In this document: piece by piece, positions 58,881 through 64,000 of the stretch | How positions within the stretch are numbered: the stretch's first letter is position 1 | Layout of the letters: every line of letters starts with the position of its first letter | Source of the DNA: Actinoallomurus sp050942425 | GTDB taxonomy: Bacteria > Actinomycetota > Actinomycetes > Streptosporangiales > Streptosporangiaceae | Length of the DNA: 64,000 bases | Assembly: GCF_050942425.1 (NCBI RefSeq) | Contig: NZ_CP192063.1 | Coordinates: 558,001 to 622,000, forward strand | Reading direction: 5' to 3' | Program-made: the position numbers and the translations under genes | The notes under the pieces: generated by a model | The model's database searches: none | Seen by the model: the letters and a program-made list of their open reading frames with translations, nothing else | Told to the model about the DNA's origin: nothing

Positions 58881-59807
58881 CGGTAAAACCTCCCGGTTGC
58901 TTACTGACTCGGTTAATCAGTTCGATGCCCGGTAATGGCATGGAGGTTCGCCGGGAAAGCCGGATTCCCCGTTTTTTCCGCTGTGACGGATGTCACGCGA
59001 ACCCGGGAGGCCGGCAAAGAATCTTATTAGCCTCGATGTTTCGTGAGGTCGGTTGGGTCGCGCGGCGGTCTGGACCGACGCTCAGATCACTGAGGAGACC
59101 CTTGGAGGCTTCTCGGCGTGGACGAAGCATCGCGGTAAGAACGCAGATGCGGCTGGCCGATGCACGGCCACGGGCTGCCGGCCGACGCGTTGTACCAACG
59201 CCAAGGCAGGATTTGAGGTGGCGCTAACCGGGTGTCGTGTGGGGTGATTCCCGGGCCGGACGTCGGGCCGGAGGACGATAACGGCTGGCTCATTAGCTCC
59301 GGATCGTCCTGGCTCGGCCGGACTCAGCGCCGGGCGCCTTCTCGGGGACCCGGTCTTCCATGATGGTCACGGCCTGGCCGCGAACGCGGTCCCCGCATGC
59401 CCGCATGGGCGTACGCGGGGACCAAAAGAAACGGAAGGGTTTGAGATTGAGATTCACGAATCTGCTGCGCCGGATCGAGGAGTGGCGGGTTCTGACGAGC
59501 ATAGGTATGTCGTGGATTGCTGACCGCTACCGTCACCGACGGCGGCGGTCAAAGCAATAAGCGAACCTCCGCCTGCAAACGATTGGAGGAGACCGCCCGC
59601 CGCTGGCGGGACGAGCCCCGGCGGCAGACGGCCGGAGGTGAACCCTGTCCCGCTCGGAAAGGCGCGCGCCGATCCGCGCCAGATGATCTCCCGGGCGGTG
59701 CCGTGACTACTCAACGGCATCTGACCTGGCCTTCTATGCTCAGCGCTCGTGTTTCTGCACCTCCATCAATCCGCGATGGATGGCCGCCTCACTTCATGGC
59801 GGGCTGC
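58881..59807. other. 927-bp region without a supported gene
   Basis: Left end holds the lipoprotein promoter region with a CRP-like site (58982-58997). A 9-bp plus 4-bp nested hairpin lies at 59388-59423. Short open frames at 59053-59247 and 59360-59560 lack ribosome sites and recognisable sequence. The RecQ gene ends at 59808 on the minus strand. Confidence 0.5.
58982..58997. promoter_or_regulatory. CRP-like site upstream of the lipoprotein gene
   Basis: TGTGACGGATGTCACG: the palindrome GTGAC-N4-GTCAC matches the TGTGA-N6-TCACA pattern in all but the last base. It is about 102 bp upstream of the lipoprotein ATG. Confidence 0.5.
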
Positions 59808-61478
59808 TCACTGTTCGGCGCCGCTCTCCGATGCGAGTGTCAGCAGGGAGTCGCGCTTGATCGCGACCAGGGAAAGTGTCTTGTAGCCGATCTCCTCGAA
59901 CAGCACGGTGATCCGGTCGGGTTCGGCGCGCATGACCGTTCCCGGGCCCCATGCCTTGTGCACCACCTCGGAGTGGACCGGGAATGGACCGTCGACCCGC
60001 GTCGTGTCGACCGCCCCCGCGACGCAGTTGTCGCAGTTGTCGCAGGTCTTCGTCGTACGGGGCTCGCCGAAGTACTCCAGCAGATAGCGGCGGCGGCACC
60101 CGGTGGTCTCGGCGTAGCCGCGCATCATGTCGATGCGCGAGTCGTCCACCCGGCGGCGGCTCTCGTCCAGCTCCATCGCATCGGCCGCGGCCTGCTTGGG
60201 AGCGGGCCCCCGCTCGGCGTACCGCAGGTCTCCCCGGCCGCTCACCTCCACCGCCTTGGTGTGCTGGAGCAGGTTCACGAGAGAGGTCAGCTTGGACGGG
60301 CCGATGCCCAGCGTCTCGCGTACGGCGTGGGGCTTCACGGTGCCGCCGTGCTCGTGGAGCAGGACGGCGAGCCGGAGCAGCATCTCCTCGTCCGGCCGGC
60401 CGCCCGCGAAGAATCGGCGCAGGCCGAGGTCCTCCGACCGGTAGTACAGGACCGCCTCGGACGGCTCGCCGTCGCGGCCGGCCCGGCCGATCTCCTGGTA
60501 GTAGGAGTCCGGCGACTCGGGTGGGGCACTGTGCAGGACGTAGCGCACATTCGGCTTGTCGATCCCCATGCCGAAGGCGGAGGTGGCCACGACGACGTCG
60601 AGCCCGCCCTCGGAGAACAACGTGTGCACCCGCTCGCGTTCGGACGCCTTCATCCCCGCGTGATATGCCTCCGCGTGCAGCCCGGCCTCGGTCAGCTCTT
60701 TGGCGTACGCCGTGGCGTCGCGGCGTGTCGCGACGTACACCAGGCCGAGCCCGGACCGTCCGGCGGCGTCCGCGACGAGCGCGCGCCTCTTGGTGCTCTC
60801 CTCGGCGAACCGGCGGACCCGCAGCGTGATGTTGGGCCGGTCGAAGCCCCGGATGACCTGGTGGACGTCGCGGAGGCCGAGCACCTCCACGATGTCCTCG
60901 CGTACGGGCGGCGACGCGGTCGCGGTCAGCGCGATCACCGGGGGGTGGCCGAGGCGTTCGATGACCCGGCCGAGCCCGAGGTAGTCGGGCCGGAAGTCAT
61001 GTCCCCAGGCCGAGACGCAGTGCGCCTCGTCGATCGCGATCAGCGAGGGCCGCGCCGCGGCGAGCCGGTCCACGACATCGGGCTTGGCGAGCTGCTCGGG
61101 GGAGAGGAAGACGTACTCGGCCTTACCGGCCCGGATCTGCTCCAGAGAGGCCTCGCTCGAGCCCGCGCGCTGCGCGGAGTTGACGACGACGGCGCCGCCC
61201 GCGTTCCGCTCGGCGAGCGAGAGCATCTGGTCCCGCTGCAGGGCGATCAACGGCGAGATCACGATGGTCGGGCCGTCGAGCAACTGGGCCGGGACCTGAT
61301 AGGTCGCGGACTTGCCGCTGCCGGTCGGCATGACGACGAGTACGTCGTGCCCCTGAAGGAGGGACTGCATCGCCTCCGTCTGCCCGGGCCGCAGCTGCCG
61401 CCAGTCGAAGACCTCCCTCGCCGTCCGCTGAAGACGCCGCCGAGCCCCAAGCCGGCTCAACCCATTGCGAATCCCCAT
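59808..61478 (-). CDS. recQ: RecQ-family DNA helicase with C-terminal DUF3553-like domain
   Basis: 556 residues from ATG 61478 (GGAGGG upstream). Helicase motifs: FDWRQLRPGQ, Walker A MPTGSGKS (50-57), DEAH (AIDEAHCVSAWGHDFRPDY), TATASPPV, GMGIDKPNVR and QEIGRAGRDG. The RecQ zinc-binding cysteines are CRRRYLLEYF...CDNCDNC. Instead of RQC winged helix and HRDC domains, it ends in a short SH3-like stretch (VHKAWGPGTVMRAEPDRITVLF) like DUF3553. It unwinds DNA 3' to 5' in repair and recombination. Confidence 0.93.
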   Translation of the reverse strand: MGIRNGLSRLGARRRLQRTAREVFDWRQLRPGQTEAMQSLLQGHDVLVVMPTGSGKSATYQVPAQLLDGPTIVISPLIALQRDQMLSLAERNAGGAVVVNSAQRAGSSEASLEQIRAGKAEYVFLSPEQLAKPDVVDRLAAARPSLIAIDEAHCVSAWGHDFRPDYLGLGRVIERLGHPPVIALTATASPPVREDIVEVLGLRDVHQVIRGFDRPNITLRVRRFAEESTKRRALVADAAGRSGLGLVYVATRRDATAYAKELTEAGLHAEAYHAGMKASERERVHTLFSEGGLDVVVATSAFGMGIDKPNVRYVLHSAPPESPDSYYQEIGRAGRDGEPSEAVLYYRSEDLGLRRFFAGGRPDEEMLLRLAVLLHEHGGTVKPHAVRETLGIGPSKLTSLVNLLQHTKAVEVSGRGDLRYAERGPAPKQAAADAMELDESRRRVDDSRIDMMRGYAETTGCRRRYLLEYFGEPRTTKTCDNCDNCVAGAVDTTRVDGPFPVHSEVVHKAWGPGTVMRAEPDRITVLFEEIGYKTLSLVAIKRDSLLTLASESGAEQ

Positions 61479-61762
61479 CCAGCGCCCTCCCTGACGGCAC
61501 TCGTCGTTCGGTCCCCAGGACCGAGGCTCGATCATCCAACCAGGTCCGTACGACGGCCGGCGCCGGCTTTGCCGGTGTATGTGCGTCTCAACCGCGCCGC
61601 GCGCCGTCGGGCCAGATGGTGCGAACCGGGACGCGGCGCCGACGGGCGTCCCGGAAAGTTCTTCAACGAAATCCGGGAGTCGGTGTCGGATCGGGGCGGT
61701 GGTGTTCGTAGCAGGGGTGAGGCCGCCCACAAGGGGCGGCGCCAAGGTAGGGGACCGCGATC

Positions 61763-62387
61763 ATGAAGCTGACGACCATGACTCAGGTCACCATCGATGG
61801 AGTGACGCAGGGAAACGGCCACGCGTCGGATGAGGACCGTAGGAACGGATTCGAGCGCGGAGGATGGGCCCGGGGGAAGGGCGACAACGAGACCCACGTG
61901 TTCATCAACCAGGCCTACCAGCGCGCCGAGGCGTTCCTGTTCGGCCGGCGGACCTACGAGCTGTTCGCCGCCTCATGGGGGACCTTGACGGTCCAGGACG
62001 CCCCTGGCTGGGAGTCCGTCGTGGAAGCGTTGAACACACGGCCCAAGTACGTGGCGTCGACCACGCTCACCGATCCGGCGTGGCCGGACACGACCGTCCT
62101 GTCCGGAGACGTCGCGGCCGCCGTCCGAGCACTGAAGGCCCGGCCGGGGGGGTGAGCTGCAGGTGCACGGCAGTGGCATCCTGACCCGGTGGCTGCTGGA
62201 CAACGATCTGGTCGACGAGATGACTCTGATCACCGTCCCGGTGGTCGTCGGCCAGGGTGCGCGGTTGTTCCCCGACGCGGGCCCGGATCTCGCGCTCGAC
62301 CTGGTCGAGTCGCGCGTCGACTCCAAGGGCGTGACGATCCAGGTCTACCGGTCGGCCGGGCGCCCGCAGTATGCGCCAACGGCGTGA
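61763..62387 (+). pseudogene. Dihydrofolate reductase-like (RibD C-terminal) gene, frameshifted
   Basis: The first part (61763-62155, 130 residues: GWARGKGDNETHVFINQAYQ, FLFGRRTYELFAASWG) stops at TGA 62153-62155. The next frame continues exactly as the family does: ELQVHGSGILTRWLLDNDLVDEMTLI to 62387. The shift occurs in a run of seven Gs (62146-62152); six would restore the frame. It may be an inactivating mutation, a sequencing error or slippage. It lies upstream of the DGPF-ECF42 pair, with which such proteins are often found. Confidence 0.85.
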
Positions 62388-62440
62388 AGTCCCTGACCAG
62401 CGAACCACGCTGTCCCGACACCACAGGAGATGATCTTCAG

Positions 62441-62764
62441 ATGCAGTACCTGGTTTCCGTCGTCGATGACAAGACCAATCCCGGCAGCACGGACAGGCAG
62501 CCTGCCATCAGCGCGTTCAACGAGCGACTGATCGCCGAGGGCTACTGGGTCTTCGCGGGCGGACTCGCGGACACCGACGCGGCCACGGTCATCGACAACC
62601 GGGGCGAGCAGGCGGTGTTCAGCGACGGGCCCTTCGTGGAGTCGAAGGAGTACCTCGCCGGCGTCTGGGTGTGGGAGGCCCCCGATCTGGACGTGGCGCT
62701 CAAGCTCGCCGCCGAGGCGTCGAAGGTCTGCGATCGGAAGATCGAGGTACGGCCGTTCCAGTGA
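62441..62764 (+). CDS. YCII-related DGPF-domain protein
   Basis: 107 residues from ATG 62441. The domain signature DGPF is in FSDGPFVESKEYLAGVWVWE, and MQYLVSVVDDKTN opens the ferredoxin-like fold. DGPF proteins of this type are genetically linked to ECF42 sigma factors and are thought to be part of the stress response they control. The stop overlaps the sigma gene GTG by 4 bp (62761-62764). Confidence 0.92.
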   Translation: MQYLVSVVDDKTNPGSTDRQPAISAFNERLIAEGYWVFAGGLADTDAATVIDNRGEQAVFSDGPFVESKEYLAGVWVWEAPDLDVALKLAAEASKVCDRKIEVRPFQ

Positions 62765-64000
62765 ACGACGTCGACGTCCGCGAGGCGATCACCCGGGCCC
62801 ACCATGAGGAGTGGGCCCGGGTGGTCGCCGCCTTGACCAGGCGTTTCGGTGACCTCGGCATCGCCGAGGAGGCGGCGGCCGAGGCGTTCGCGACCGCCGT
62901 CGAGCGGTGGCCGGCCGACGGCGTACCGCCCAACCCCGGCGCCTGGCTGACCACCACCGCGGGCCGCAAGGCCATCGACCGGATTCGGCGCGAGAACAAG
63001 CGCGACGACAAGCAGAAGGAGGCTCAGCTGGTGTACGACGGCGACCCGCCCGAGCCGGTCGGCGCCATCGACGACGATCGGCTCCGGCTGATCTTCATCT
63101 GCTGTCACCCGGCGCTGGCGATGGAGGCCCGCGTGGCACTGACGCTGCGCATGGTCGGCGGTCTGACCGTGCCCGAGATCGCCCGCGCCTTCCTGGTGGC
63201 CGAGAGTGCCATGGGGCAGCGGATCACCCGCGCGAAGGCCAAGATCAAGGCGGCCCGCATCCCGTACCGGGTGCCGTCCGCGGAGGATCTCCCGGCCCGC
63301 GTCTCCGGCGTACTCGCCGTCCTGTACCTGGTGTTCAACGAGGGCTACCTGGCGACCGGCTCCGACACCGATTCGGTACGTCACGACCTGACCGCCGAGG
63401 CGATCCGGCTCACTCGCCTGATCCGTGCCCTCCTGCCCGGCGACGGTGAGGTGGCCGGGCTACTGGCGCTGATGCTGCTCATCGAGGCGCGCCGCACCGC
63501 CCGGGTCTCGGCCGGCGGCGAACTGGTCTCCCTCGACGAGCAGGACCGTGGGGCCTGGGATACGGCGCTGATCGCCGAGGGCCACCGGCTGGTGCGCGAA
63601 CGCCTCGCCGCTGCCGCCGCCGGGGTCGCTCCGGGCCGCTACCAGATCCTCGCCGCGATCAACGCCGTGCACACCTCCGCCCGCGACATCCGTGACACCG
63701 ACTGGTCGCAGGTCCTCGCCCTCTACGACCAACTCGTCCGCCTCGACCCCTCGCCGATCATCGCCCTCAACCGGGCCATCGCGGTCGCCGAACTCGACGG
63801 CCCGGACGTCGCACTGGCAGCCGTCGACCGGCTTGAGAACACGCTGGCCGGCTATCACGCCTACCACGCCACCCGCGCCGAACTACTGCGCCGGCTGCGC
63901 CGCGGTCATGAGTCGCGCGCGGCCTACGACAAAGCCATCGAACTGGCGGGCAACACCGCCGAGACCGCCTACCTGACCCGCCGCCGCGACCAACTGCGGT
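62761..64000 (+). CDS. ECF42-type sigma factor with C-terminal TPR-like extension (3' end beyond window)
   Basis: 413 residues seen from GTG 62761 with no stop before the right edge; the family is about this long, so little is missing. Region 2: HHEEWARVVAALTRRFGDLGIAEEAAAEAF; region 4: LTLRMVGGLTVPEIARAFLVAESAMGQRITRAK. The extension (residues ~180-413) includes VLYLVFNEGYLATG and helical TPR-like repeats (PSPIIALNRAIAVAELDGPDVALAAVD), characteristic of ECF42 factors, which pair with DGPF proteins and lack an anti-sigma gene. Partial at the 3' edge. Confidence 0.9.
   Translation, partial: MNDVDVREAITRAHHEEWARVVAALTRRFGDLGIAEEAAAEAFATAVERWPADGVPPNPGAWLTTTAGRKAIDRIRRENKRDDKQKEAQLVYDGDPPEPVGAIDDDRLRLIFICCHPALAMEARVALTLRMVGGLTVPEIARAFLVAESAMGQRITRAKAKIKAARIPYRVPSAEDLPARVSGVLAVLYLVFNEGYLATGSDTDSVRHDLTAEAIRLTRLIRALLPGDGEVAGLLALMLLIEARRTARVSAGGELVSLDEQDRGAWDTALIAEGHRLVRERLAAAAAGVAPGRYQILAAINAVHTSARDIRDTDWSQVLALYDQLVRLDPSPIIALNRAIAVAELDGPDVALAAVDRLENTLAGYHAYHATRAELLRRLRRGHESRAAYDKAIELAGNTAETAYLTRRRDQLR

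Noticed and set aside
59360..59560. 66-residue basic open frame (ending HRRRRSKQ)
   Set aside because: No ribosome site, no recognisable family, overlaps a hairpin; likely chance.

Overview
The window comes from a high-GC actinobacterium. Roughly 70% GC, GTG starts, two leaderless-type promoters, F420/LLM-type oxidoreductases, ECF42/DGPF and WD40-fused Ser/Thr kinases all fit. A Streptosporangiales or Streptomyces-like genome is likely; I cannot name a species. It reads as an accessory chromosomal region: many divergent regulator/enzyme pairs, several efflux pumps, one catabolic cluster, and clear signs of gene decay. No rRNA, tRNA or CRISPR array was seen.

Layout. 1-2.2 kb: the 3' part of a TnpB-like gene, a 167-bp palindromic MITE-like element, and a truncated NmrA-like remnant. 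2.3-11.6 kb: O-methyltransferase, unknown protein, NarL-type two-component system, MMPL exporter, ECF sigma factor with SnoaL-like tail, DHA2 exporter and a PEP-mutase-like protein. 12-19.5 kb: a TetR-linked locus in which a DHA2 MFS pump, a YceI-like protein and an MMPL pump all carry the same kind of carboxypeptidase-regulatory-like beta-sandwich domains; matching CGAAAC/GTTTCG palindromes sit before the MFS pump and before tetR. 19.6-23.6 kb: two overlapping kinase-WD40 receptors, the first apparently starting at CTG and the second with an eroded catalytic core.

23.6-33.7 kb: a flavin monooxygenase and a Tat-exported desaturase-like oxidoreductase flanking a TetR, with the same operator at both promoters; a zinc-ribbon membrane protein with its ribosome binding site inside a hairpin; cupin; a second TetR/monooxygenase pair with tandem GAACAGTGTTC boxes; EF-hand protein; methyltransferase. 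33.7-46.6 kb: the catabolic cluster. It joins homoprotocatechuate meta-cleavage enzymes (HpaD-, HpaE- and HpaG-like) to gamma-glutamylation enzymes (PuuA-, PuuC- and PuuD-like), an amino acid/amine permease, SDRs, an acetoacetate-decarboxylase-like protein, an LLM oxidoreductase and a MarR regulator. Four related 16-bp palindromes lie at its two divergent promoter regions, which suggests one regulon. I infer breakdown of an aromatic amine (tyramine/dopamine-like) through gamma-glutamyl intermediates.

46.6-64 kb: APH-like kinase, tryptophan 2,3-dioxygenase, quinone oxidoreductase/TetR pair with three operators and a leaderless tetR, NB-ARC-LuxR regulator, and an OmpR-type response regulator with an internal in-frame deletion beside an intact histidine kinase. 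Then come NUDIX, a decayed DoxX-like gene, TetR, MBL hydrolase, secreted trypsin-like protease, DUF4232-like lipoprotein, RecQ with a DUF3553-like tail, a frameshifted RibD/DHFR-like gene, a DGPF (YCII) protein and an ECF42 sigma factor running off the right edge.
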